From Candidatus Brocadiaceae bacterium (GTDB lineage: Bacteria > Planctomycetota > Brocadiia > SM23-32), in contig PUMZ01000121.1 of the NCBI GenBank assembly GCA_003551565.1, forward strand, positions 1 to 35,015: a stretch of 35,015 nucleotides of DNA, read 5' to 3'. The position numbers and the translations under genes are program-made. This document shows positions 1 through 7,813 of the stretch, in pieces. Every line of letters begins with the position of its first letter. Position 1 is the stretch's first letter. The notes beneath the pieces were generated by a model, which had not been told where the DNA came from, did not search any database, and worked only from the letters and a program-made list of their open reading frames with translations.

Positions 1-1
1 A

Positions 2-736
2 AAACCTTGTATCGGCTACGACGACACCCCGATAATCCCGGGAACGCGGTACCACGTTCACGATGGTAAAAGGCCGCAGCCGCCGGTGGTTACCCCGGCC
101 GACCAATGCTGCGGCGCGCCCTCGGACGCGATCGTGCTCTTTGACGGAAACGGCCTCGAACGCTGGGCTTCCTTCCGCGACGGTGGTCCCGCGGCCTGGA
201 AAATAATCGACGGCAATCTCGAGGTCGTACCCGGCTCGGGAGACATCCAGACCGTTGACAAAATCGGAGACTGCCAGGTTCACCTCGAGTTCAGGAGCCC
301 CGTGGAAATCACCGGGGACGGCCAGAAACGCGGCAACAGCGGGGTCTTCCTGATGGGGCTCTACGAGATTCAGGTCCTTGACTGTTATAATAATCCCACC
401 TACCCCGACGGCCAGACCGCCGCCATCTACGGCCAAACCCCTCCCCTGGTCAATGCGTGCCGCGGCCCTGGCCGGTGGCAGACATACGATATACTCTGGG
501 AAGCGCCCCGGTTCGAAGGCGACAATCTTGTGCGCCCCGCCTACGTAACCGTCCTGTTGAACGGCGTGATGGTACACCATCACAAAGAGCTTATGGGACC
601 GACAAAGCACAAGCAAACGACCTCGTATACGCCCCACCCCTCCGACGGTCCCCTGAAACTGCAGGACCACGGCGACCTTGTCCGCTACCGGAATATATGG
701 GTGCGGACGAAAACGCAATACGATACGGAAAGATAA
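2..736 (+). CDS. DUF1080 (3-keto-disaccharide hydrolase-type) protein, 5' truncated
   Basis: The open frame runs from the first bases of the window to a TAA, so the true start lies upstream. The residues before the internal GTG at 86 (YDDTPIIPGTRYHVHDGKRP, then QPPVVTP) already read as the linker typical of these proteins, which argues that the GTG is not the start. The domain follows: LFDGNGLERW, then GNSGVFLMGLYEIQVLD and the TAAIYGQ.PPLVNACR stretch. This is the concanavalin-like DUF1080 fold, known as 3-keto-glycoside hydrolases or sugar-binding modules, usually secreted and abundant in Planctomycetes, Verrucomicrobia and relatives. The substrate cannot be read from the sequence. A strong hairpin follows the stop. 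It has no evident link to the lipid locus downstream. Confidence 0.9.
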   Translation, partial: KPCIGYDDTPIIPGTRYHVHDGKRPQPPVVTPADQCCGAPSDAIVLFDGNGLERWASFRDGGPAAWKIIDGNLEVVPGSGDIQTVDKIGDCQVHLEFRSPVEITGDGQKRGNSGVFLMGLYEIQVLDCYNNPTYPDGQTAAIYGQTPPLVNACRGPGRWQTYDILWEAPRFEGDNLVRPAYVTVLLNGVMVHHHKELMGPTKHKQTTSYTPHPSDGPLKLQDHGDLVRYRNIWVRTKTQYDTER

Positions 737-741
737 CAAGC

Positions 742-785
742 GCGCCTGCGCACCCCGCGCAGGCGCATAGTATTTCTTATTACTT
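742..785 (+). terminator. Probable intrinsic terminator of the DUF1080 gene
   Basis: A perfect 10-bp stem (742-751 with 757-766) closes a 5-base loop (ACCCC) six bases after the TAA. A loosely T-rich tract follows, without a solid T run. The next gene converges from the minus strand, so a terminator is expected here. Confidence 0.65.
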
Positions 786-844
786 TGTAGTACTTCCAGC
801 CATTTCACCAGTACTATACCTGAAAGAACTCTTGAAGTAGCGGG

Positions 845-1774
845 TTAAGGATCGGCCGGCGCATCCTTCCCGGCATCCGGCCTGGCATAATACTGAAAGA
901 TTTTCCCGCGCGAATTGCACGTGATGTAGAACGCATCCTGCCCGCTGCTCAGGCTCAGCCCCCTTGGATTGGGCGTCTGCCCGCTCAAATCGAATGCTCC
1001 GATATATTCCGCGGTGCCGATATCGTAGGGTTCCGACAGGTCATACTGCAATATTTCACTCCTGCCGGTATCCAAAAGCAACATAACGAAGCCTTCTTCT
1101 ACGAACGCGATGCCCCGCACGGCAACCTGCTGATCGCTGATATCGAGCGTTGCAACGGGTTTGCCCGTTGAGACATCCCAGGGGATCTGGAGTTCCACTT
1201 CAAACACGGCGCCCGCCCCGCGGTCATCGATAAACAAACTCTTGCCGTCCGGCCTGAAATCGATGTCGTGGCCGCGTATGACAAATTCCCCGACACTCTC
1301 CACGCTCAAAACTTCCATCGCAGAGACATTCCAGGCTTCTTCAAGTGCATACGTCCATATAGCGGTGCGGTCAAAAACCCACATCACTTTGCCGTCTTCA
1401 CTGATCCAGAGACCGTGCTGGCTGCGCCCGTCAAGGGCGGCTTCTTTCACGAACTGAGCCGAACTGATATCCCAGGGCTCGGAAAGCGCATAGGCAACCA
1501 CGTTGTTGGTGGCGCGTCCGACAACATACATCATCGTTCCGTCCGGATTCCAAAACGTGGCGCGCGCATCGGCAGTCTCATCCGATATGTCAAGGGAATG
1601 CCCGCTGAACGCAAACCCGTCGAGCAGGGTTGACGGGCGGACCTGAGCATCTCTTGCGAAGAGGAGCAGCGCCAGAAACACCATCAGCACGGCAGGAACA
1701 AACCCGCCCCTGAGGAGGGAAAGGAAGCCCCCGGCCCTGATGTTACGGTTCTTCACCGGCAACTGTTCATCCAT
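845..1774 (-). CDS. Membrane-anchored beta-propeller-like protein
   Basis: A 309-residue protein with a basic N-terminus and one hydrophobic segment (about residues 25-42, VPAVLMVFLALLLFA), so a signal anchor or uncleaved signal peptide. The rest is a set of degenerate blade-like repeats of about 45-50 residues ending in phrases such as YALSEPWDISSA, YALEEAWNVSAME, ELQIPWDVSTG and YDLSEPYDIGTA, each preceded by an F.PDG or similar turn. This pattern is typical of multi-bladed beta-propellers found in secreted or cell-surface proteins. No catalytic motif was seen, so it is probably a binding or scaffold protein. The start is supported by a strong Shine-Dalgarno sequence (GGGAGGAG) a few bases upstream. 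It is transcribed away from the malic enzyme gene. Confidence 0.7.
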   Translation of the reverse strand: MDEQLPVKNRNIRAGGFLSLLRGGFVPAVLMVFLALLLFARDAQVRPSTLLDGFAFSGHSLDISDETADARATFWNPDGTMMYVVGRATNNVVAYALSEPWDISSAQFVKEAALDGRSQHGLWISEDGKVMWVFDRTAIWTYALEEAWNVSAMEVLSVESVGEFVIRGHDIDFRPDGKSLFIDDRGAGAVFEVELQIPWDVSTGKPVATLDISDQQVAVRGIAFVEEGFVMLLLDTGRSEILQYDLSEPYDIGTAEYIGAFDLSGQTPNPRGLSLSSGQDAFYITCNSRGKIFQYYARPDAGKDAPADP

Positions 1775-2123
1775 AACACTCCTCCCTTATAAAACAAGGC
1801 ATGGAAGCCGTATCCATACGCAAAACTACAGGTTATGTGGTAATAAAAAGTATGATATCGTTGCACCCGGGGCAACAATCATATCATAACCTTCTGCCTG
1901 GCAGAGCGCAAATCCCCTGCCGGTCCCGGTCGGGCGCTGCAAATTCCCGATTGGGAAAATTGCCCCTTTCAAGCTCACAAAGTAAGTCGCCGGGACGGAA
2001 GGTCCGTCATGGTTCTGTTGACAACGACTGCTATTTCGACCACAATATCGCTTCACGGTTTTCCGATTCGGTCCGTGCTTTTTTGTCATCCCGCTGTAAC
2101 ATTCCAAAGCGCCTGTCAAAGCC
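1775..2123. other. Divergent intergenic region with an inverted repeat
   Basis: This stretch separates the minus-strand propeller gene from the malic enzyme gene. It holds an imperfect inverted repeat at 1851-1888 (TATGATAT and GTTGC arms facing GCAAC and ATATCATA) and a promoter-like pair at 2018-2046. The inverted repeat lies between the divergent genes and could be an operator, but nothing identifies a regulator. No small gene was seen. Confidence 0.5.
2018..2046 (+). promoter_or_regulatory. Candidate sigma70-type promoter for the malic enzyme gene
   Basis: A consensus -35 (TTGACA, 2018-2023) is followed by 17 bases and a 4/6 match to the -10 (CACAAT, 2041-2046). It would give a leader of about 70 bases. 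The -35 and spacing are convincing, the -10 less so. Confidence 0.45.
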
Positions 2124-3314
2124 ATGGAGGTTTGCGAATTGAAGAGTCCACAAAAAGAGAATGACCCGCATCTTGAGGATATCCTTCCCCTGCATCAGGA
2201 GGGGAAAACCAGGATGGTGAGCCGATACAGCCTCGATTCGGTCGCGTCTCTGCGCAAGATTTACACCCCGGGCGTGGCGAAGGTCTGTCAACTTATTGAA
2301 GAAAACCCCGAAAAGGCCTGTGACTTCACATCCATCGGCAACACCGTTGCCGTGATCACCAACGGTTCGGCGGTGCTCGGTCTCGGCGACATAGGGGTTC
2401 GCGCCTCCATGCCCGTCATGGAGGGGAAGGCGGTGATACTGATGGAGATGGCGGGCGTCAGCGCCATACCTGTTTTGGTTGATACGAGCGATCCCGATGA
2501 GTTCATCCGTACCGTTTCTCTCATCGCCCCCACGTTCGGAGCCATTTTGCTGGAGGATATATCGGCGCCGTTATGCTTTCAAGTCGAAGACTCCCTCAAG
2601 GCGAGACTTCCCATACCGGTATTCCACGACGACCAGCACGGCACGGCGGTTGTGGTTCTCGGAGCACTTCTGCGCGCCCTGGAAGCCTGCGGCAGACAGG
2701 CCGGCGAGCTGGACGCCGTCATCAACGGCGCCGGCGCCGCCGGATGGGCCATCGCACGGTTTTTGCTCAATTTCGGCATCAACGACGTTGTCTTGTGCGA
2801 TAGCCGGGGAGCCATTTACCGGGGACGAGAAAACGGGATGAATCCCGTTAAACAGGACATTGCTGAATGCACCAACCGCGCCAACGAACAGGGCGAGTTG
2901 AAAAGCGTGATCAGGGGCAAAGACCTTTTTATCGGCGTAAGTGCCGGGGGGGTGGTCAGCCCCGCGATGGTCGCATCAATGGCCCCGGGCCCGATCGTTT
3001 TCGCCATGGCCAACCCGGTACCTGAAATCTGGCCCCACGAGGCCATCGGGGCGGGAGCCGCCGTCGCCACCGACGGCAGAAATCTCAACAATGCGCTGGG
3101 ATTTCCGGGCATATTCCGGGGGGCGCTCAACGCCAGGGCCAATGCAATCAACGAAGAGATGAAGGTCGGCGCCGCCCGCGCACTGGCCGAGCAGGCCCAT
3201 GAAGGAGAGCTTGTGCCTGATTTCATGGACAAAAAGGTTCACCTCAAGGTGGCGGAGGCAGTAGCGGAAGCAGCACGCAGAAGCGGCGTTGCCGAACAGC
3301 AACCGGGCCGGTAG
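2124..3314 (+). CDS. Malic enzyme (oxaloacetate-decarboxylating malate dehydrogenase)
   Basis: A 396-residue bacterial short-form malic enzyme, converting malate to pyruvate and CO2 with reduction of NAD(P). Family signatures appear in order: KIYTPGVAKVC (catalytic Tyr near residue 47), VMEGKAVI (Lys near 102), LEDISAPLCFQVE (metal-binding Glu/Asp near 144-145), HDDQHGTAVV (168-177), the NGAGAAG nucleotide loop (201-207) and AMANPVPEIWP. The length fits forms that lack the phosphotransacetylase-like extension. Cofactor preference cannot be read safely. The ATG at 2124 leaves a normal N-terminal lead-in but has no clear Shine-Dalgarno sequence. It could supply pyruvate and reducing power for fatty-acid-like synthesis, but more likely it is an ordinary flanking gene. 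Confidence 0.93.
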   Translation: MEVCELKSPQKENDPHLEDILPLHQEGKTRMVSRYSLDSVASLRKIYTPGVAKVCQLIEENPEKACDFTSIGNTVAVITNGSAVLGLGDIGVRASMPVMEGKAVILMEMAGVSAIPVLVDTSDPDEFIRTVSLIAPTFGAILLEDISAPLCFQVEDSLKARLPIPVFHDDQHGTAVVVLGALLRALEACGRQAGELDAVINGAGAAGWAIARFLLNFGINDVVLCDSRGAIYRGRENGMNPVKQDIAECTNRANEQGELKSVIRGKDLFIGVSAGGVVSPAMVASMAPGPIVFAMANPVPEIWPHEAIGAGAAVATDGRNLNNALGFPGIFRGALNARANAINEEMKVGAARALAEQAHEGELVPDFMDKKVHLKVAEAVAEAARRSGVAEQQPGR

Positions 3315-3692
3315 CGGGCCCGGCGATTGCCCTCCCTCATGATCGGAACCCCCGGCCGTTAACCACCAACGCGCTGCAGGTCTCTCGCTGAAATATCGCA
3401 TCTTGACCACCTTTTCCCCGTCTGTTACAATAAAGAGTGCCGTTTATCAGGAGTGGAGTGGAGTGGGGCCGGGCATCGCCCGGATCAAAAATACTCCTCC
3501 AGGAAGGCTGCAAGACTATCAACAACAACATTTTACGCCTGATTTTCATGTCAGACGTAAGCCGGGTTTTGTGTGTACACAGGACGTAATGAAGCCTGAC
3601 CGAAACCTTTGCGCCGGCGGAAAAAACCGATCCGGACCGGCCCGGACGTGCACTGCGGGGCGAACAACCGGACGTGCCATCGGGTCTTCAAC
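3315..3692 (+). other. Leader region upstream of block A
   Basis: This gap contains a strong promoter (3403-3431) and then a leader of about 255 bases before the first radical SAM gene. The leader holds a triple tandem GAGTG motif near 3451-3466 and a small perfect hairpin at 3469-3483 (6-bp stem, loop ATC). No conserved B12-box or other riboswitch core was recognised, although the downstream enzyme looks B12-dependent. No small gene is convincing. Confidence 0.5.
3403..3431 (+). promoter_or_regulatory. Sigma70-type promoter for block A of the biosynthetic locus
   Basis: TTGACC (3403-3408), a 17-base spacer and TACAAT (3426-3431) match the consensus 5/6 at each element with optimal spacing. 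Transcription would begin near 3438, leaving a long leader before the radical SAM gene at 3693. Confidence 0.65.
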
Positions 3693-5132
3693 ATGAACTC
3701 CAGACAACCCGTATTTCTTGCCCATTCCGCAGCCGCGGAACTGTTCCGGACGGGGCACAGCATTTCGAACCTGGTCAACCTCAACCCCCCCCTGGGACTT
3801 TTGAGCATCGCCTCCTATCTCGCGGAGCGCGGCCATAACACGAAGGTTTTTGACTTCAACGCGTACCCCGGAGAACTCCGTGGATTCCGGAATGTCCTTC
3901 TGCGCGAACGGCCTGATTTTCTGGGCATCTCCTGCACAACCTCGACGTTCAGCGGCGGGATCGTCCTGGCCCAAACGGCAAGGGAGGCGTTGCCGGGTAT
4001 AAGAGTCGTTCTGGGCGGACCGCACGTTTCCGCCCTGAAAGAAGCCATAATCGATAACTACCCGGTCATCGATGCCGTAGTCGTGGGCGAGGGGGAGAAG
4101 ACTTTTCACGCCCTCGTCTCAAAAGGACTGGGGAGCGCCCCGGAAATTGCGGGCCTTGTATATCGCAACAGCGCGGGTCGCTCCGAGTTCACCGGCTACC
4201 GCAGAGACCGTTTGGAACTGGACGCGCTTCCTTTTCCCGCTTACAACACATTGCAGGGGTTTCCGGCGCACTATAGCCCGACCATTTTCAACTACCCGCG
4301 CACTCCCGGCGCAAGCATTATATCCAGCCGAGGCTGCCCTTACGCGTGCAGTTACTGCGACCGATCGGTGTTCAGGCGTTCGTTCCGCTACAACAGCGCC
4401 GAATACCTCTACGCCCATATGGAGCACCTGCGGAGGGATTACGGCATCCGGCATCTGACGTTTTACGACGACCAGTTTACTTTCAACAGGGAGAGGGTGG
4501 TCCGGCTGTGCAGAAAACTGATGCGGGCTCCTCTTGGGATGACGTTCAACTGCGCCGTTCGCGCCGAACACGTCGACGCCGAACTGCTGCGCCTGATGAG
4601 GAAGGCTGGTTGCTGGATGGTGAGCGTCGGTATTGAGACCGGCGATCCCGGTTTGCTTGCCCGGCACCGCTCCAAAGCCGACCTGCCCATGCTGGCGGAA
4701 TGCATACGCCAGATAAAGTCGGCGGGGATTCGCGCAAAAGGGCTCCTGATGATGGGGCTGCCGGGTGAGACGGAAGAGAGTATACGGCGCACGCGCAGGT
4801 TCGTGTTTTCTCTGCCGCTCGATGACCTGAACATGACAAAGTTCACTCCGTTCCCTGGTTCACCGCTTTACGAAAATGCGCACGCACTCGGCACGTTTGA
4901 TGAAGACTGGGACCGGATGGATTGCATGAGTTTCCAGTTCGTACCGGAAGGTCTCAGCCACGAGCGCATGCAACGGCTTTACAGCGACTTTTACCGTTCT
5001 TATTTCAAACGCCCCCGGGTGTGGCTGCACTACCTGAAGATGGCCTGCGATTCGCCCCACAGCTGGCGCCGCTTCTTCGCGCACGCCGGGGATTACCTCA
5101 AGTTTGCATTGCGGGGAGATAACCTCTCATGA
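3693..5132 (+). CDS. B12-binding-type radical SAM protein (BchE-like), block A
   Basis: A 479-residue protein from the ATG at 3693; upstream in-frame starts are non-ATG and only add arginine-rich sequence. The N-terminal 150 residues look like a cobalamin-binding Rossmann domain (PPLGLLSIASYLAERGH, then VLGGPHVSA near 106-114 and VVGEGE near 131-136). The radical SAM core follows with the cluster motif RGCPYACSYC (Cys215, Cys219, Cys222) and a later GIETGD strand. This architecture is shared by BchE-like cyclases and by methylases of unactivated carbons; the actual reaction is unknown. It heads block A and overlaps fabG by four bases (ATGA), so the two are translationally coupled. I infer a role in cyclising or methylating the acyl or polyene chain. 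Confidence 0.88.
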   Translation: MNSRQPVFLAHSAAAELFRTGHSISNLVNLNPPLGLLSIASYLAERGHNTKVFDFNAYPGELRGFRNVLLRERPDFLGISCTTSTFSGGIVLAQTAREALPGIRVVLGGPHVSALKEAIIDNYPVIDAVVVGEGEKTFHALVSKGLGSAPEIAGLVYRNSAGRSEFTGYRRDRLELDALPFPAYNTLQGFPAHYSPTIFNYPRTPGASIISSRGCPYACSYCDRSVFRRSFRYNSAEYLYAHMEHLRRDYGIRHLTFYDDQFTFNRERVVRLCRKLMRAPLGMTFNCAVRAEHVDAELLRLMRKAGCWMVSVGIETGDPGLLARHRSKADLPMLAECIRQIKSAGIRAKGLLMMGLPGETEESIRRTRRFVFSLPLDDLNMTKFTPFPGSPLYENAHALGTFDEDWDRMDCMSFQFVPEGLSHERMQRLYSDFYRSYFKRPRVWLHYLKMACDSPHSWRRFFAHAGDYLKFALRGDNLS

Positions 5133-5863
5133 CATCATCCGAGCCACTCACAGCGCTCATCGTCGGGGGAAGCCGCGGCATCGGCCGCGCCACCGCCATA
5201 CGGCTGGCAGAGTCGGGGTTCGATATCTGGCTGACATACCGCTCCAGCCACGAAGCCGCGGAGCGGGTGAAGGCCGAAGTGGAAAACCGCGGCCGCCGTT
5301 GCGAATGCCTGGCATTCGACATCTCCGACCACGACGCCGTGGAGGCGGCGCTCAGGGAACGGGTCGAAAAAACCCCCCCCTATGCCGTGGTCTTCAACGC
5401 CGGCATCACCCGGGACAACCTGTTTGTATGGATGACCCGGCAGGAGTGGGACGCGGTGATACGCACCGACCTGGACGGATTTTTCAATGTTACCAGCACC
5501 GTTTTGTTCTCCATGCTCGCCCAAAAAAAGGGGCGGATCGTCGCGGTGTCGTCGGTCTCCGGCCAGACAGGGCGGGCTGGGCAAGCCAATTATGCGGCGG
5601 CCAAGGCCGGCATGATCGGCGCGGCAAAGTCGCTGGCACGGGAAGTGGGCAAGAGAAATATCTGCGTGAACGTTGTCGCTCCGGGCGTTATAGAGACCGA
5701 CATGACCGCCGGGATGCCCCGTGAAGAGATCAACGCAATGATCCCGATGCAGCGCTTCGGCACGGCCGAAGAAGTGGCCGCGGTGATCGACTTCCTCTGC
5801 AGCGAAAAGCACATGTACATTCACGGACAGGTCATCGGCGTCAACGGCGGACTGGCGATGTAA
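5129..5863 (+). CDS. fabG: 3-oxoacyl-ACP reductase (FabG-type SDR)
   Basis: At 244 residues this has the length of E. coli FabG and its motifs: the cofactor loop GGSRGIGR (residues 13-20), NAG (90-92), the catalytic triad Ser142, Tyr155 and Lys159 (13 and 4 residues apart, as in FabG), then VNVVAPGVIETDMT and a C-terminal GQVIGVNGG. It reduces the beta-ketoacyl-ACP made by the ketosynthases to 3-hydroxyacyl-ACP using NAD(P)H. It overlaps the radical SAM gene by four bases, and the CrtI-like gene starts two bases after its stop. It is the only ketoreductase inside the locus proper, so it probably serves every elongation cycle; this corresponds to the ketoreductase of aryl polyene clusters. Confidence 0.93.
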   Translation: MTSSEPLTALIVGGSRGIGRATAIRLAESGFDIWLTYRSSHEAAERVKAEVENRGRRCECLAFDISDHDAVEAALRERVEKTPPYAVVFNAGITRDNLFVWMTRQEWDAVIRTDLDGFFNVTSTVLFSMLAQKKGRIVAVSSVSGQTGRAGQANYAAAKAGMIGAAKSLAREVGKRNICVNVVAPGVIETDMTAGMPREEINAMIPMQRFGTAEEVAAVIDFLCSEKHMYIHGQVIGVNGGLAM

Positions 5864-5864
5864 A

Positions 5865-7370
5865 ATGAAAGAACACTACGACCACATCGTTGTGGGCGGC
5901 GGCATAAGCGGCCTGACCGTCACGCTTCTGCTCGCACGGCAGGGCCGGCGCGTGCTGCTTCTGGAGAAAGGTCCCCGCCTCGGCGGATCGATTGCACGTT
6001 TCCGGCGGGGCGCCGTGCCGTTCGACGTCGGGTTCCATTTCACCGGCGGTTTCGCCCGTGACCGCACCGGCATGCTGGACGATATGCTTGCAGTTCTGGG
6101 CATCGGCGAAGCCATTGAACCGATTTTCCTGCCGGATGAGAGGTGCCACCGCGTAGCCTTTCCCTCCTGCAACGCTCTCTTTGAAATACCATGCGGAATC
6201 GAACGCTACAGGGAGAAGTTGAAAAGCGATTTCCCGGACTGCCGACAATCTATAGACGCTTATTTTAAAAAGCTCTACCACGTATGTGACAACACAACAG
6301 CCCTGGACATCCGGCGCCTTGCCGGGACGCCCGCCACGCCGATGGATGAGGATTACGTATCGCTCCAGGATGTACTGGATGAGCTGATCGGGGACAGGCT
6401 CCTTCAGGCGGTGCTGAGCACGTTCTGCATGTGCCATGGCAGCCGCCCCGAAGAGATATCGTTTGCCGACCACTGCCGGATCGCTTTCGGCCTCTATGAA
6501 TCCACCGCCAGAGTCCGGGGCGGCGGAGAGGCCTTCCTGAACGCATTCAGGGGCGCCTTCAGGAGCCTGGACGTCGAGATCGGCTGTTCCACCACGATAA
6601 CAGAACTGGAAGAGATTAACGACAGACGGGTCCATCGTTTTTTGCTCTCTGACGGACGGGAGATCGGCGCCGATTCATGCGTTTTCACCATACATCCGCT
6701 CAAAATAATGGAACTGCTCCCCGAGCAATACGTCACTCCCGCTTTCAAGCACCGCATAGCCGGATTCGAACCGTCGGCGGGATTCTTCTCGCTGTTCGGC
6801 GTGATGAACGGCCGCCACGGGCAGGTTCTTGACGGCTCCATCTTCTCCATTTTCCCGGATATCGATATCAACCGTATCATGAGTCCGCAATGGGAAGGAG
6901 ACCGCCCCCTGGTGCTGCTTCCCAGCCGGGAAAAGGCGGGGGGGAAGCCCCTGACAACTCTGACGGCCCTTGAGCTTTCCCTGCCGCAGGAGGTCAGCCG
7001 CTGGCAAAACAGCACGGCCAGGAACAGGGACGAAACCTATGCCGGCTACAAGCGGCGCCAGACGCAGTCGATACAGCAGAGAATAACTCGCTATCACCCT
7101 TCTTTTACCGAAAGTTTTACGCTCCTTGAAACCGCCTCGATGCTGACTTATCGCGACTACCTGTACTCGCCGTTCGGTTCGGCCTACGGCATAAAACAAA
7201 AAGTCGGCCAGTTCAACCTGGTGGGGAAGATGCCGCTTTTGAACCTTTACGCCGCGGGTCAGAGCGCGATGCTGCCCGGGGTGGTCGGCGCCATGAGCTC
7301 CGGCCTGTTCATATCCAGAGCACTGATCGGGAAGGATAAATTCCGCGACTATATCGGAAAGATGCTCTGA
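5865..7370 (+). CDS. CrtI/phytoene desaturase-like FAD-dependent oxidoreductase
   Basis: A 501-residue flavoprotein of the phytoene desaturase, carotenoid isomerase and retinol saturase superfamily. The FAD dinucleotide motif is at the N-terminus (HIVVGGGISGLTVTLLLARQ, continuing to LLLEKGPRLGG), followed by FDVGFHFTGG. The C-terminal signature LYAAGQSAMLPGVVGAMSSG is the usual flavin-contacting end of this family. Known members insert, remove or isomerise double bases-conjugated polyene bonds. No phytoene synthase or prenyltransferase is nearby, so the substrate is more likely the acyl chain made by the surrounding type II system than a carotenoid. CrtI-like genes recur in gene sets proposed for ladderane synthesis. 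It is the last gene of block A and is followed by a 440-base gap. Confidence 0.85.
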   Translation: MKEHYDHIVVGGGISGLTVTLLLARQGRRVLLLEKGPRLGGSIARFRRGAVPFDVGFHFTGGFARDRTGMLDDMLAVLGIGEAIEPIFLPDERCHRVAFPSCNALFEIPCGIERYREKLKSDFPDCRQSIDAYFKKLYHVCDNTTALDIRRLAGTPATPMDEDYVSLQDVLDELIGDRLLQAVLSTFCMCHGSRPEEISFADHCRIAFGLYESTARVRGGGEAFLNAFRGAFRSLDVEIGCSTTITELEEINDRRVHRFLLSDGREIGADSCVFTIHPLKIMELLPEQYVTPAFKHRIAGFEPSAGFFSLFGVMNGRHGQVLDGSIFSIFPDIDINRIMSPQWEGDRPLVLLPSREKAGGKPLTTLTALELSLPQEVSRWQNSTARNRDETYAGYKRRQTQSIQQRITRYHPSFTESFTLLETASMLTYRDYLYSPFGSAYGIKQKVGQFNLVGKMPLLNLYAAGQSAMLPGVVGAMSSGLFISRALIGKDKFRDYIGKML

Positions 7371-7549
7371 CGCATTTTTAGCCCGCATATTTCATAAACC
7401 AAAGACAAAAAGTAACATAAAGGATGCAACAACAGTACGATGAATAGCTTTCTTCAGGGTTTCAGATGCTGCAGTGTGCATCGGCGCCAAACAAACGACG
7501 GTTGACCTGCCTGCTGCAGGCAGGCCCTGCGGGCGCGTCCTCAGCGTCA

Positions 7550-7572
7550 CCCACTTTTTCGAACAAAGTGGG
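7550..7572 (+). repeat. Hairpin-forming inverted repeat
   Basis: CCCACTTT pairs perfectly with AAAGTGGG across a 7-base loop. The sequence after it (ACAAAAAC) has no T run, so it is not a classical terminator for block A. It sits in the repeat-rich gap and may belong to a larger dispersed element. Confidence 0.5.
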
Positions 7573-7669
7573 ACAAAAACTTTATTTTCATCTGGTTTTT
7601 ACTGTTATCAGATTTTTGAGTAAACAGTTAAGGTTTTTTGCTAAGCTTTTTTTCCTAATAAAGCGTCTT

Positions 7670-7808
7670 CACTTCGCGTAGACAAATACAGCCTGTCTGC
7701 GCCTGCCTGTCGCTTCCGCGACGCAGACAGGTGCGCACGCACAGGCAGGCGGCGGTTGCTTTCTGCCACATCTGCACCAACGAGCACGCGTGAAATAAGC
7801 GGGTTGAG
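7670..7808 (+). repeat. 139-bp dispersed repeat, copy 1
   Basis: By eye this segment aligns without gaps to 17096-17234, with about ten differences in 139 bases, same orientation. It carries two interleaved inverted repeats: arm A 7692-7701 pairs with 7722-7731, and arm B 7702-7710 pairs with 7741-7749. The arms are identical in both copies, and the 3' end carries the shared ACGCGTGAAATAA core. It lies directly before the first ketosynthase gene of block B. Confidence 0.85.
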
Positions 7809-7813
7809 ATATT

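Larger units (their letters stand above)
7371..7813 (+). repeat. Repeat-rich gap between blocks A and B
   Basis: This gap has no credible gene. It contains a CCTGCCTG/CAGGCAGG palindrome (7506-7524), a hairpin with an 8-bp stem CCCACTTT/AAAGTGGG at 7550-7572, an AT-rich section (about 7573-7669) and the first copy of the 139-bp repeat (7670-7808), which ends five bases before the ketosynthase start. The AT-rich part could hold a promoter for block B, but no element pair is convincing. Confidence 0.6.

Noticed and set aside
3438-3692. Cobalamin riboswitch in the leader of the first B12-type radical SAM gene
   Set aside because: No conserved B12-box or typical core could be found by eye; a covariance model search would be decisive.
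3693-7370. Bacteriochlorophyll or carotenoid gene cluster
   Set aside because: BchE-like and CrtI-like proteins are present, but no chelatase, reductase, phytoene synthase or prenyl synthase gene accompanies them, and the surrounding genes are of the acyl-ACP type.
7466-7681. 71-residue open frame in the repeat-rich gap
   Set aside because: It is made of palindromic and low-complexity sequence with no protein-like pattern.
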